Source: Actinomycetota bacterium
GTDB taxonomy: Bacteria > Actinomycetota > Actinomycetes > S36-B12
Reading direction: 5' to 3'
NCBI GenBank assembly: GCA_016717115.1
Contig: JADKGE010000009.1
Coordinates: 1 to 64,000, forward strand
DNA: 64,000 bases
A program made the translations under genes and the position numbers. A model generated the notes under the pieces. That model was not told where the DNA came from. It worked only from the letters and a program-made list of their open reading frames with translations, and searched no databases. Shown one piece after another: positions 52,474 to 61,172 of the stretch (within the stretch, counting starts at the first letter, position 1; each line of letters starts with the position of its first letter).

Positions 52474-53250
52474 GTGGCCAGGGTCCTTGCGGTGGCGAAC
52501 CAGAAGGGCGGCGTCGCGAAGACCACCACGGTGGTCAATCTCGCGGCCGCCCTGGTGGAGCGTGGTGATCGGGTCCTCGTGGTCGACCTCGACGCGCAGG
52601 CGTGCGCCACGTTCTCCCTCGGGCTCGACCCCGAGGACCTTGACGAGACGGGCGCGGATGTCTTCATGTCGCGCGAGCCGCAGCGTGAACTGGCCGACCT
52701 GGTCGTGCGCACGGCCGACGGCGTCGACCTGCTGCCCGCGTCGATCGACCTCGCCGGGGCCGACCGAGCACTGGCCAGCGTCATGGGGCGCGAGTACGTC
52801 GTGCGCGATGCGCTCGCCGGGGTCACGGCGCTCTACGACTGGATCCTGCTCGACTGCTCGCCCTCACTGGGCATCATCACCATCAACGCCCTCACCGCCG
52901 CGAACGGGGTGATCGTGCCGCTGCAGTGCGAGACGCTGTCGCATCGGGGCGTCGGCCAGCTCATGGAGACCATCGCCGACGTCCAGCGGCTGACCAATCC
53001 CGGCCTGGAGATCGTCGGGGTCGTGCCGACTCTGTTCGACGGCCGCACCACTCATGCGAAGGCGGTGCTCGCCGACCTCGGCCCACGCTACGGCGTTCGC
53101 GTGTTCACGCCGATCAGCAGATCGATCAGGTTCGCCGAGGCACCCGCCGCGGGACGCAGCATCCTCGCCACGTCGGGGGCCTCGAAGGGGGCCCGCGACT
53201 ACCGTCGCCTCGCCGACGAGCTCAACGAGAGCCTGGCCCTCCGCGACTGA
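52474..53250 (+). CDS. ParA/Soj-family ATPase
   Basis: 258 aa. Deviant Walker A reads ANQKGGVAKTTTVVNLAAAL (KGGVAKTT; the usual residue before KT is Gly), followed by VVDLDAQACATFSLGL and YDWILLDCSPSLGIITINAL. GRTTHAKAVLADLGPRYGVR and FTPISRSIRFAEAPAAGRSI are typical of Soj. No parB follows, so it is not the chromosomal partition pair but the stand-alone paralog at the Rv3213c position beside rhlE. GTG 52474 is leaderless. It converges on the RhlE helicase gene. Confidence 0.9.
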   Translation: MARVLAVANQKGGVAKTTTVVNLAAALVERGDRVLVVDLDAQACATFSLGLDPEDLDETGADVFMSREPQRELADLVVRTADGVDLLPASIDLAGADRALASVMGREYVVRDALAGVTALYDWILLDCSPSLGIITINALTAANGVIVPLQCETLSHRGVGQLMETIADVQRLTNPGLEIVGVVPTLFDGRTTHAKAVLADLGPRYGVRVFTPISRSIRFAEAPAAGRSILATSGASKGARDYRRLADELNESLALRD

Positions 53251-53286
53251 CGCGCACCGGCAGGCGGGTGGGCGCGCCCGGAGCCC

Positions 53287-54834
53287 CTAGACCGCCTCGC
53301 CGCCCTTGGTACGCCTGCGCTGGCGTCGCTGCCTGGGCTTGTCGTCCGTGACCGGCGCCTCGGTCTTCGCCACGGCGGCGGGCTTGTCCTGATGCTTCTT
53401 GTGGTGATCGCCACCGTCGCGCTTCGAGTCGTGCGACTTGCCCGCATGCCGGCGATCGCGATCGCCGTGGCGCTTGTCGCCGTGCTCGGAGTGCCGCTTG
53501 CCGGTCTCGCCGAGGTCCTCGATCTTCTCGGCGGCGAGGCCCTCGCGCGTGCGGGCGGCCTTGGGCAGCGTGCCGGTGGTGCCGGCCGGGATCTTGAGGC
53601 CCGTGTAGACGTGGTCGCTCGTGGAGTAGGTCTCGATCGGGTCCTTGAACGGCAGCTTCAGGGCGCGATCGATCATCTGCCAGCGGGCAACGTCCTCCCA
53701 GTCGACGAACGTCACGGCGGTGCCGGAGTGCCCAGCCCGTCCGGTGCGTCCGATGCGGTGGAGGTAGGTCTTCTCGTCGTCGGGGCACTCGTAGTTGACG
53801 ACGTGGGTGACGTTGTCGACGTCGATGCCGCGCGCCGCCACGTCGGTGGCGACCAGCACGTCGACCTTGCCCGTACGGAAGGCGCGCAGCGCCTGCTCGC
53901 GAGCTCCCTGGCCGAGGTCGCCGTGGACGGTGCCGACCGCGAAGCCGCGTTCGGTCAGCTCGTCGCACGCCTTCTGCGCCCGACGCTTGGTGCGCGTGAA
54001 AACCATGACGAGCTCACGGCCGTCGGCCTGGAGGATGCGCGACAGCAGCTCGATCTTGTCCATCGGGTGGACGCGCCAGACATGCTGCTCGATCGCGTCG
54101 ACGGTGGCGTTCTCGTCGCCCATGTCCGCGGCGCGAAGGTGCGTCGGCTGGCTCATGTAGCGCCGTGCGAGGTTGACGATCTGTCCGGGCATCGTCGCCG
54201 AGAACAGCATGGTCTGGCGCTTGGCCGGGATCATCGCGACGATGCGCTCGACGTCGGGCAGGAAGCCCATGTCGAGCATCTCGTCGGCCTCGTCGAGGAC
54301 GAGGACCTTGATGTGAGAGAGATCCAGATCGCGCCGGTTGGCGAGGTCGATCACGCGGCCGGGGGTGCCGACGACGACGTCGATGCCCTTGGTCAGGGCG
54401 TCGATCTGCGGCTCGTAGGCGCGGCCGCCGTAGATCGCCAGGACGCGCACGCCCATGAGGCGTCCGGCGCGCTGGATGTCGGTGGCCACCTGCAGGCCGA
54501 GCTCGCGCGTCGGGCAGATGACGACGGCCTGCGGCTTGCCTTGCAGCTCAAGGGGCATGGCGTCGTACTCGGGCGTCCCCTTGACCGCGATGGCCTGCAG
54601 GATCGGGATGCCGAAGCCGAGGGTCTTGCCGGTACCGGTCTTGGCCTGACCGATGAGGTCGCGACCCTCCAGCGCGAGCGGAATGCACTGCTGCTGGATC
54701 GGGAAGGCGTGGGTGATGCCGTCAGCCTCGAGGGCCTCGGCGATGAGTGGATGGGTGCCCAGCTCCACGAAGGTGGGAGCGGTGGTCGGGTCGACGGGGG
54801 TCGACTCCGGGGTCTGGTCTTCCGTTTCGTCCAT
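53287..54834 (-). CDS. rhlE: DEAD-box RNA helicase, RhlE type
   Basis: 515 aa. All helicase motifs are visible: Q motif with AFPIQQQCIPLALEGRDLIG, motif I AKTGTGKT, Ia PTRELGLQV, DEAD in VLDEADEMLDMGF, III FSATMP, and VI HRIGRTGRAG. A ~100-aa C-terminal tail is charged and low in complexity (HGDKRHGDRDRRHAGKSHD), suited to RNA binding. It remodels structured RNA or ribosome precursors. ATG 54834. Position next to parA and the ferritin-like gene matches Rv3211. Confidence 0.93.
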   Translation of the reverse strand: MDETEDQTPESTPVDPTTAPTFVELGTHPLIAEALEADGITHAFPIQQQCIPLALEGRDLIGQAKTGTGKTLGFGIPILQAIAVKGTPEYDAMPLELQGKPQAVVICPTRELGLQVATDIQRAGRLMGVRVLAIYGGRAYEPQIDALTKGIDVVVGTPGRVIDLANRRDLDLSHIKVLVLDEADEMLDMGFLPDVERIVAMIPAKRQTMLFSATMPGQIVNLARRYMSQPTHLRAADMGDENATVDAIEQHVWRVHPMDKIELLSRILQADGRELVMVFTRTKRRAQKACDELTERGFAVGTVHGDLGQGAREQALRAFRTGKVDVLVATDVAARGIDVDNVTHVVNYECPDDEKTYLHRIGRTGRAGHSGTAVTFVDWEDVARWQMIDRALKLPFKDPIETYSTSDHVYTGLKIPAGTTGTLPKAARTREGLAAEKIEDLGETGKRHSEHGDKRHGDRDRRHAGKSHDSKRDGGDHHKKHQDKPAAVAKTEAPVTDDKPRQRRQRRRTKGGEAV

Positions 54835-54928
54835 TGTTGCGTTGCTCAGGGGAACTCCTGCTTTATGTTCATCACGCTTGTGATGTTGGTCAACTCTACC
54901 GGTTGCGGGCCGCTAGCCTTTCCTCACT

Positions 54929-55627
54929 ATGACCGACCTCGGCCCTCCCGCCTCCGCACTGGACACCGATCCGGAGTACCGTGCCGCCGTCGTCGACCTG
55001 TTCGGCGTGCTGGCGTACGGCGAACTGACCGCCTTCGAGCGGCTCGCCGCCGACGCCGCCATGGCTCCGACCATCGACGATAAGGCCGCCCTGGCGGGCA
55101 TGGCCACCGCCGAGTACCGGCACTTCGTCGTCATCCGGGACCGCCTGGTGGAGATGGGCGTTGATCCGCAGCAGGCGATGACGCCCTTCCGTCGGGCGTA
55201 CGAGGATTTCCACGAGCACACCGCGCCGAGCGACTGGCTCGAGGGAATGGTGAAGGCCTACGTGGGCGACGGCATCGGCATGGACTTCTACCGGGAGATC
55301 GCGAACTTCGTCGACGAGGACAGCCGGGCCTTGGTCGTCAGCGTGTGCGACGACCTGGGCCAGTCGGCGTTCATCGTCGAACGGGTGAGGGCAGCCATCA
55401 ACGAGGACCCGCGCGTCGGAGGTCGGCTCGCGCTGTGGGGCAGGCGGCTCGTGGGCGAGGCGTTGTCGCAGGCCCAGCGGGTCGCAGCGGATCGCGATGC
55501 GCTGTCGACGTTGCTCGTCGGGGGAGTCGACCGCCCAGGCACCGACCTTGCCGAGATCGGCCGCATGCTGGCCAGGCTGACCGAGAACCACGCGCGGCGG
55601 ATGTCCGCGCTGGGCCTTGCCGCCTGA
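54929..55627 (+). CDS. ferritin-like (MiaE-like) protein, Rv3210c-type
   Basis: 232 aa helical protein. Metal-ligand pattern of the ferritin-like superfamily: GELTAFERLAADA (E..E), MATAEYRHFVVIRDRLVEMG (E..H), and VSVCDDLGQSAFIVERV in the third helix (D/E), followed by ENHARRMSALGL. The fold resembles tRNA-(ms2io6A)-hydroxylase MiaE, but actinobacterial members lack a demonstrated reaction. ATG 54929 lies 9 bp after TAGCCT, a near-leaderless arrangement. Divergent from rhlE, convergent with the DUF3107 gene. Confidence 0.8.
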   Translation: MTDLGPPASALDTDPEYRAAVVDLFGVLAYGELTAFERLAADAAMAPTIDDKAALAGMATAEYRHFVVIRDRLVEMGVDPQQAMTPFRRAYEDFHEHTAPSDWLEGMVKAYVGDGIGMDFYREIANFVDEDSRALVVSVCDDLGQSAFIVERVRAAINEDPRVGGRLALWGRRLVGEALSQAQRVAADRDALSTLLVGGVDRPGTDLAEIGRMLARLTENHARRMSALGLAA

Positions 55628-55637
55628 CGCGCTGGCG

Positions 55638-55859
55638 CTAGGAGCCGAAACCCACGCGGCGCGACGAGGACGCCCCGATCTCCACGTAGGAGATCTTGGC
55701 GGCGTTCACGAGGATGGTGCGGCCACGATCGTCGGTGAGCGAGAGCAGGCTGCCGGCCTCGATGGCCGCCTTGACCGCGGCGGTCACCGCCTCGGGAGTC
55801 TCGTCGCTGTCCAGGGAGATCTCGCGTGGCGAGTCCTGAACCCCGATCTTTACCTCCAC
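55638..55859 (-). CDS. DUF3107 family protein (TB9.4-like)
   Basis: 73 aa. EVKIGVQDSPREISLDSDET and ILVNAAKISYVEIG are hallmarks of DUF3107, the small actinobacterial protein encoded beside the TetR regulator (Rv3208A, TB9.4). ATG 55859 has AGGAGAAC just upstream. Function unknown. Its 3' end is 10 bp from the ferritin-like gene stop. Confidence 0.9.
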   Translation of the reverse strand: MEVKIGVQDSPREISLDSDETPEAVTAAVKAAIEAGSLLSLTDDRGRTILVNAAKISYVEIGASSSRRVGFGS

Positions 55860-55967
55860 GGCAGTTCTCCTTCTGGTCGAGTTGTCGACGAACCGTCATC
55901 CGGCTCGAACGCCCATCGTGTCAGGACATTCCCGTGGCGTCACGCCCGGGCGTTGCGCTGTGAGAGA

Positions 55968-56615
55968 TCAGGGCGCGGGTGAGTCGTCGTCCTGCGGAGG
56001 GTGCGTCAGCGGGAAGCCGCTGATCCCGCGCCAGGCCAACGACGTGATCAGCTCCGCCGCCTCGCCGCGCGTCGAGTCGGTGGCGTCGTCGCGCAGCCAT
56101 CGTCGGGCGGCGACCTGCACCATTCCCTGGATGCCGGAGGCGAGGAGCATCGCCTGCTGGTCGCTCAGCCCGGTGTCCTCGGCGATGACGGTGGCGCTCA
56201 GGCGGGCCAGCTCGAGGTCGACGGCGTCGACGCGCTGACGAACCCCCGGCTCGTTCGCCAGGTCGCTCTCGAACACCAGCCGGAAGGCTCCGCTCGGCTC
56301 CTCGACGAACGCGAAGTAGGCGTGCACGATCGCGCTCACGCGCAGGCGGTTGTCCGTGGTCGTCGTGAGGGCGGCCTTGGCCGCGGCCCTCAGGTCGTCC
56401 AGTCCCGCGTCGAGCAGGGCGAGGTACAGGTCGAGCTTGCCCGGGAAGTGCTGGTAGAGCACCGGCTTCGACACGCCGGCCCGCTCGGCGATGTCGTCCA
56501 TCGAGGCGGCGTGGTAGCCGACCGACGAGAACACCTCGAGGGCCGCGCCGAGCACCTGCTGGCGCCGCTGCTCTCGGGGCAGGCGCGGGGCACGGGCGCT
56601 GTCCGTGGATGTCAC
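55968..56615 (-). CDS. TetR-family regulator (FasR/Rv3208 position)
   Basis: 215 aa. The N-terminal helix-turn-helix reads VFSSVGYHAASMDDIAERAG followed by VSKPVLYQHFPGKLDLYLAL; the C-terminal ligand domain follows (RLVFESDLANEPGVRQRVDA). By synteny with Rv3208 it could be the FasR-type regulator that controls fatty acid synthase in mycobacteria; this is context, not proof. GTG 56615 is chosen because AGGA lies 8 bp upstream; GTG 56621 is two codons earlier. A perfect palindrome 11 bp upstream of this start is its probable auto-operator. DUF3107 follows 108 bp downstream on the same strand. Confidence 0.88.
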   Translation of the reverse strand: MTSTDSARAPRLPREQRRQQVLGAALEVFSSVGYHAASMDDIAERAGVSKPVLYQHFPGKLDLYLALLDAGLDDLRAAAKAALTTTTDNRLRVSAIVHAYFAFVEEPSGAFRLVFESDLANEPGVRQRVDAVDLELARLSATVIAEDTGLSDQQAMLLASGIQGMVQVAARRWLRDDATDSTRGEAAELITSLAWRGISGFPLTHPPQDDDSPAP

Positions 56616-56625
56616 GCACACATCC

Positions 56626-56637
56626 TACTCGCGAGTA
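56626..56637. promoter_or_regulatory. palindromic TetR operator upstream of the TetR gene
   Basis: TACTCGCGAGTA is a perfect 12-bp palindrome ending 11 bp before the TetR start codon and 43-54 bp before the divergent hydrolase -10 box. TetR auto-regulators usually bind such sites; here one site could control both divergent genes. Confidence 0.65.
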
Positions 56638-56679
56638 ACAACGCCACGACAGGATTCCGGCGATGGTTCCTCGGGTCGT

Positions 56680-56685
56680 TAGGCT
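56680..56685 (+). promoter_or_regulatory. -10 box of leaderless alpha/beta hydrolase gene
   Basis: TAGGCT ends 7 bp before GTG 56693. Confidence 0.45.
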
Positions 56686-56692
56686 GGCCCGT

Positions 56693-57589
56693 GTGAGCGT
56701 CTTCGTCAGCCCGGCCGCGCCGTGGCCCCGTGCGGATGTGTCCCTGCCCGCACGCACCCTGAGCGTTCGTCACGCCGAGCCCTCGGCCGAGGGGCTCCCG
56801 ACGGCGGTGTACGTGCACGGGCTCGGCGGCTCGTCCCTGAACTGGACCGATCTCATGGCCCGCTTGCGCGGCGACGTCGACGGCTGGGCGGTCGACCTGG
56901 GCGGGTTCGGCCAGAGCCCGCCGCCCCGCGACGGCGACATGACGCCCGCGGGCCATGCACGCAGCGTCGCGGAGTTCGTCGAGCACCTGGGCTCGGCCCC
57001 GGTGCACCTGTTCGGCAACTCCCTGGGCGGGTCGGTAGCCCTGCAGCTCGCCGCCCGGCGGCCCGACCTGGTGCGCAGCCTCACCCTCATCTCGCCGGCG
57101 CTGCCGATGCTCTTCGCCACGAAGTCGAACTTCCACCTGCCGGTCATCGCCGTGCCGGGAGTCGGGGAGCGACTGGTGCCCAAGTACATGGAGGCCGACG
57201 CCGGCGCGCGCGTGCGCGGCACCATCGACGTGTGCTTCGCCGACCCGTCGCGGGTCTCGGCGGCCCGGATGGCCGAGTCGGTCGAGGAGGTCAGGAGTCG
57301 CGACCACCTGCCCTACGCCTCCGATGCCTTCCTGCGCACGCTGCGCGGCCTGCTGCGCACGTTCATCGACGTCGGCCCGAACCGGCCGTGGAAGCTGGCG
57401 GAGCGGGTCACCTGCCCCACCCTGGTCGTGTACGGACGCAAGGACCCGCTCGTCGATCCGCGCAGCGCGCATCGGGTGACCAAGCACTTCCCCGACGCGC
57501 ACGTCGTGGTCCTGCCCGACAGTGGGCACGTCGCGCAGATGGAGCATCCGGAGTTCGTCGCGGCCGCGTGGGACCGCTTCATCCGATGA
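56693..57589 (+). CDS. alpha/beta hydrolase
   Basis: 298 aa. Oxyanion/His-Gly motif VYVHGLGGSSLNW, nucleophile elbow GNSLGGS, acid in VYGRKDPLVD and His in LPDSGHVAQMEHPE give a complete catalytic triad. No signal peptide. Substrate unknown; lipase/esterase or C-C hydrolase are possible. GTG 56693 is supported by the -10 box 7 bp upstream; a start 30 bp earlier lies within the promoter. Divergent from the TetR gene, across the palindromic operator, so it may be part of that regulon. Confidence 0.9.
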   Translation: MSVFVSPAAPWPRADVSLPARTLSVRHAEPSAEGLPTAVYVHGLGGSSLNWTDLMARLRGDVDGWAVDLGGFGQSPPPRDGDMTPAGHARSVAEFVEHLGSAPVHLFGNSLGGSVALQLAARRPDLVRSLTLISPALPMLFATKSNFHLPVIAVPGVGERLVPKYMEADAGARVRGTIDVCFADPSRVSAARMAESVEEVRSRDHLPYASDAFLRTLRGLLRTFIDVGPNRPWKLAERVTCPTLVVYGRKDPLVDPRSAHRVTKHFPDAHVVVLPDSGHVAQMEHPEFVAAAWDRFIR

Positions 57590-57607
57590 CCTGCCGGGCC
57601 GCCGTGG

Positions 57608-58573
57608 CTAGCTGCGCGTGCCCACCCACGTGCCGCCGCCGCCGCCGTCGTAGGTCCACGTCCCGCTGAAGGACTTGCCGTCCGCAGCGAACGTCCACGT
57701 GATCGTGCCGGCGTCCATGGGTCCGGCGTACGAGGGCGCCTCGGACCAGCGGCCGGTCAGCGTGTTGCCGCTGAAGGTGCCCTCGATGCGGCCGCCGTCA
57801 TGGTCGTACGTGCCGGTGACCGCGCTGCCCGACTGGCTCAGCGTCATCGAGTTCCAGTCGGTCGACCACGTGCCGGTGACGTTGACCCCCGGCGCAGGTG
57901 TCGCGGGAGTCGTGGGGCTGGCCGCCCCGACGACGAGGCCCTTCGGCGTGTACTTCGCGACCACCTTGTCCATGCGCGCCTTCAGGGCCAGGAGGTGGGC
58001 GCGATCGCGCTGGGCCTCCCGGATCGCCGGGATGAGGCTGTCGCGCAGTCCGGCGAGGTATCTCACCGCCGCGTTCGCCGATCGCAGGTTCGCGAAGTCG
58101 CCGGCGATGACCTGGGCGTTGTGGCTGTTGCCAGCGGCGAGGGGCGCAAGCTTGCCGCCGTTGATGAGCTGCAGCTTGCTGACGAGCTCGCCGCCGATGT
58201 CGATGATCGCCTGCTTGCTGGCCCGGGCGCTCAGCTGCTGCGCTCGCTCGAGGGCGTCGCTCAGCGCCTTGTACTCGGCCTTGAGGTCCTTGAGCCGCTG
58301 GAGGACTGCGGCCAGACGGACGTCGACCGGGTTCGACGCCATGGACACGGGTGTCTTGCGGACGATCAGCTCGTTGTAGATCGTCTTCTCGAGCGCGTCG
58401 ATGTTCTGGCCGGCCAGCGACCACTTGCCGGCCTGGAGGTTCTCGTCGATGACGTTGATGACGTTGTCGACGCTCTCCGGGCTGGCGGCCGCGGGAACGG
58501 CGCTGCCCACCAGCAGTGCTCCGACGGCGACGAGGGGCACCAGGAGGCCCCGGGCGATTCTCGTTCGGTTCAT
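57608..58573 (-). CDS. secreted protein with helical domain and C-terminal small beta domain
   Basis: 321 aa. A Sec signal peptide (MNRTRIARGLLVPLVAVGAL..., cleavage after AAA in SAVPAAASPES) precedes a long helical region rich in Ala/Leu/Lys (LKDLKAEYKALSDALERAQQ) and a C-terminal ~85-residue segment (GTWSTDWNSMTLSQSGSAVT; GRIEGTFSGNTLTGRWSEAP) whose 'vtGTW.s....m.LsQsG..VtGtY' pattern recurs in secreted bacterial proteins. Function unknown. ATG 58573 fits the signal peptide. It converges on the hydrolase gene and diverges from lemA. Confidence 0.75.
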   Translation of the reverse strand: MNRTRIARGLLVPLVAVGALLVGSAVPAAASPESVDNVINVIDENLQAGKWSLAGQNIDALEKTIYNELIVRKTPVSMASNPVDVRLAAVLQRLKDLKAEYKALSDALERAQQLSARASKQAIIDIGGELVSKLQLINGGKLAPLAAGNSHNAQVIAGDFANLRSANAAVRYLAGLRDSLIPAIREAQRDRAHLLALKARMDKVVAKYTPKGLVVGAASPTTPATPAPGVNVTGTWSTDWNSMTLSQSGSAVTGTYDHDGGRIEGTFSGNTLTGRWSEAPSYAGPMDAGTITWTFAADGKSFSGTWTYDGGGGGTWVGTRS

Positions 58574-58695
58574 GATCCACCCACCCTTGCCCTGCCCCCG
58601 GGGTCGATTCGATTGTCCACCCTGCATGTCAGGGGTCGCGAGTCGATAATCGGTCTCAGGCCGGGTGTACCGCCCGTCACCGCCGAGGAGGGGTC

Positions 58696-59248
58696 GTGGT
58701 CTGGTTCATCGTCATCGTGGTGCTGCTGCTCGCCTTGGTCATCCTCGCCGTCAGCCAGTTCAACAAGCTCCGACGTCTGGACGTGCAGGCGCAGGGCGCC
58801 TGGGCCGGCATCGACACGCTGCTGACCAAGCGCGCCGACCTGGTGCCCAACCTCGTCGAGACGGTCAAGGGGGCGGCGGACTTCGAGCGAGGCACGATGG
58901 AGGCCGTGACCGCTGCGCGTGCGCGGGTCGGCGCCGCGTCGACCGTGGCCGAGGCGTCCGCTGCGGACGGACAGTTGACGCAGGCCCTGGGCCGGTTGTT
59001 CGCCGTTGCGGAGGCCTACCCGCAGTTGACGGCGACCGCCAACTTCAAGGACCTCCAGGCCCAGCTGACCGGCGTCGAGGGGGCTCCAGTTCGCGCGCCA
59101 GTACTACAACGACTCGGTCGTGCGGCTCAACACCGCACTGCGCACGGTGCCGGCGATGTGGTTCGCCGGCATGGCCGGCGTGCACGAGCGCGAGATGTAC
59201 GCCGAGCCGGACGACGGACGCAGGGCGGCTCCGGTCGTCGACTTCTGA
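58696..59248 (+). pseudogene. lemA: LemA-family protein, frameshifted near residue 130
   Basis: Frame 1 encodes VWFIVIVVLLLALVILAVSQ (membrane helix) and the LemA core FNKLRRLDVQAQGAWAGIDT, KRADLVPNLVETVKGAADFE and TANFKDLQAQLTGVEG, then turns into nonsense. From about 59084 another frame continues LQFARQYYNDSVVRLNTALR, TVPAMWFAGMAGVHEREMYA and ends VVDF-stop at 59248, the expected LemA C-terminus. A 1- or 2-base indel in the run of five G at 59079-59083 explains it. GTG 58696 has GAGGAGGGG upstream. The restored stop overlaps the DUF2207 ATG (TGATG), the usual lemA-DUF2207 pairing. Function of LemA is unclear; it is a membrane protein. Confidence 0.82.
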
Positions 59249-61032
59249 TGAACGCCCTCCTTCACCGCCGCGCGATGGCGACGATCCCTGGTCGAGCGGC
59301 CGCCGTCGCGTTGGCGTTCCTTGCGGCACTGGCGGCCTCGCTCGTGGTCGCGGCCCCCGCGCATGCGGAGAGCATCACCCGGCTCGCGGTACAGGTCACC
59401 GTCAACGCCGACACGTCCATGCGCATCGTCGAGACGATCACCTACGACTTCGGGCTGGAGTACCGGCACGGGATCTTCCGCGACATCCCGGTGTACGACG
59501 AGTCGCTGACGGGCATGCGCCGCAGCTACGGGGTGGAGCTCTCGAGCGTGACGATGGATGGCGGCGCCGTTCCCTGGGAGACCTCGGACGAGGGCCGCGA
59601 CATGCGGATCAAGATCGGCGACCCCGACCGCACCATCGCCGGCGAGCACGTCTACGTCGTCGACTACACGGTGCGCAACGGCCTGCGCGTGATCACCGCG
59701 GACGACATGGCCGATCCGCTGATGCCCGCCTCGGTGTCGCTCGGCGACGTCGAGCTCTTCTGGGACCTCGTGGGTACCGGCTGGCCGGTCTCGATCTCGA
59801 ACGCCGGCGGGCGCGTCGTTGGTCCCGCACCAGCCGTGTCGGCGAACTGCTATGCAGGACCGCAGGGATCGACCATGTCGTGCCCGGCCCTCATCACCGA
59901 CGACGCCGTGCTCGTGGGCGGAGTCGCGCTTGCGTCCTCGTGGGGGCTGACCACGGCGATCGTCTATCCGCGCAGCGCCTTCACGGCGACGCCGGTGGAG
60001 GACCTGAGCCAGGGCGTGCCCTCCGACCCTGCCCTGTGGCTCATCATCGGCGTCCCGCTCGCGCTGCTCCTCGCCTTTGTCCCGGGAATCGCGGCACTGG
60101 CCATGCGCCGCAAGGACAAGGGCGTCGTGATGGACGCGTCCCCGCCCCAGTACGCCCCGCCCGACGATCTCAGCGCGGCCGAGATGGTCGCGGCGTGGAA
60201 GGGGCCGGGCGGGCGCTCCGACTCGCGCTTCCTCGTGGCCACCCTCGTCGACCTCTCTGCGCGCGGCTGGATCAGCCTGTCGACGCAGTCCGGGCTCGTG
60301 ATCACTCGCCTGGGCCAGGGCACCGGCGACCTACGCCCGTGGGAACGGACGTTCCTGGACGCGTTCTTCGGCGGTGAGCCGCAGGTGTCGCTCGCGACGT
60401 ACGACCCGCTGCGCACCGCTACGTGGACCTCGACGTACGACGACCTGGTGACGGCTGCGACGGCTTCCGGCCGCCGCAACCCGCGGGGTGACGAGCCGGA
60501 CAAGCGGTGGCGGTGGCTGGGCTGGCTTGCCTTCGGCTTCCTCGCGCTGGGGATCATCGCCATGGTGGCCGGCAAGGGCTGGTTCGCGTTCGCCCTCATC
60601 CCGCTCGGCGTGGGCGCCCTGGTCGGTTTCGTCATCGCCAGGGTGATCACCCCCCGCACCGAGACGGTGGCGTCGGCGCAGTTCCTGGCGAAGGTCAGGG
60701 GACTGGAGCGCATCCTTGACACCGATCCCGCGTCGGCACGGCGCGAAGTGGCGCAGCGCCTCGGCCTGACGCCGGTAGCGGTGCTGGCCACGATGCTGCC
60801 GTTCGCCGTCGCCTTCAAGCTGGAGAACGGCTGGATCGCGCAGTTCCCCGACCTCACCCCGGCGGATCTGTCGACGGTCGCCTGGGGGATCACCAGCATG
60901 CACGACCTCGGCGGGATGGTCAGCTCGACCAGTACCTACGCCAGCGCAGCGACCACGGCCCCCAGCAGCGGCTCGGGTGGCGGGGGCAGTTCCGGCGGCG
61001 GTGGCGGCGGCGGTGGCGGCGGTTCCTGGTAG
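59248..61032 (+). CDS. DUF2207 family membrane protein
   Basis: 594 aa. N-terminal signal peptide (RAAAVALAFLAALAASLVVA...), an extracellular DUF2207 domain (VQVTVNADTSMRIVETITYD; YRHGIFRDIPVY), a membrane helix (LWLIIGVPLALLLAFVPGIA), a cytoplasmic region with DSRFLVATLVDLSARGWISL, two further helices near 420-465, and a Gly-rich C-terminus ending in a run of glycines and SW. Members commonly pair with LemA; the role is unknown. ATG 59248 overlaps the restored lemA stop. Because the broken lemA frame happens to be the same as this frame, translation of frame 1 would read through into a LemA-DUF2207 chimera. Confidence 0.85.
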   Translation: MNALLHRRAMATIPGRAAAVALAFLAALAASLVVAAPAHAESITRLAVQVTVNADTSMRIVETITYDFGLEYRHGIFRDIPVYDESLTGMRRSYGVELSSVTMDGGAVPWETSDEGRDMRIKIGDPDRTIAGEHVYVVDYTVRNGLRVITADDMADPLMPASVSLGDVELFWDLVGTGWPVSISNAGGRVVGPAPAVSANCYAGPQGSTMSCPALITDDAVLVGGVALASSWGLTTAIVYPRSAFTATPVEDLSQGVPSDPALWLIIGVPLALLLAFVPGIAALAMRRKDKGVVMDASPPQYAPPDDLSAAEMVAAWKGPGGRSDSRFLVATLVDLSARGWISLSTQSGLVITRLGQGTGDLRPWERTFLDAFFGGEPQVSLATYDPLRTATWTSTYDDLVTAATASGRRNPRGDEPDKRWRWLGWLAFGFLALGIIAMVAGKGWFAFALIPLGVGALVGFVIARVITPRTETVASAQFLAKVRGLERILDTDPASARREVAQRLGLTPVAVLATMLPFAVAFKLENGWIAQFPDLTPADLSTVAWGITSMHDLGGMVSSTSTYASAATTAPSSGSGGGGSSGGGGGGGGGGSW

Positions 61033-61052
61033 CGCCGTTCGCCCATGTGCAA

Positions 61053-61084
61053 TGTGCACAGTCACTGTCTGCCGTGTCCGGACA
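61053..61084. promoter_or_regulatory. palindromes upstream of the Cys-rich protein gene
   Basis: TGTGCACA (61053-61060) and TGTCCGGACA (61075-61084) are perfect short palindromes in the 140-bp gap before the start. The intervening 14 bp and nearby AT-richer DNA suggest a regulated promoter. No regulator is indicated. Confidence 0.35.
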
Positions 61085-61172
61085 AATGCACACGTTCGGA
61101 TGGGATGAGTGGCCGTCGCAGGAGAATCCTGAGGGTGTCCGAACCAGAACCTTCCCGATTGGAGGGGTCGAG

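Noticed and set aside
52474..53250. Chromosome partition (parAB) locus or replication origin
   Set aside because: No parB, no parS-like sites and no dnaA/rpmH-type context; the stand-alone ParA beside rhlE matches Rv3213c.
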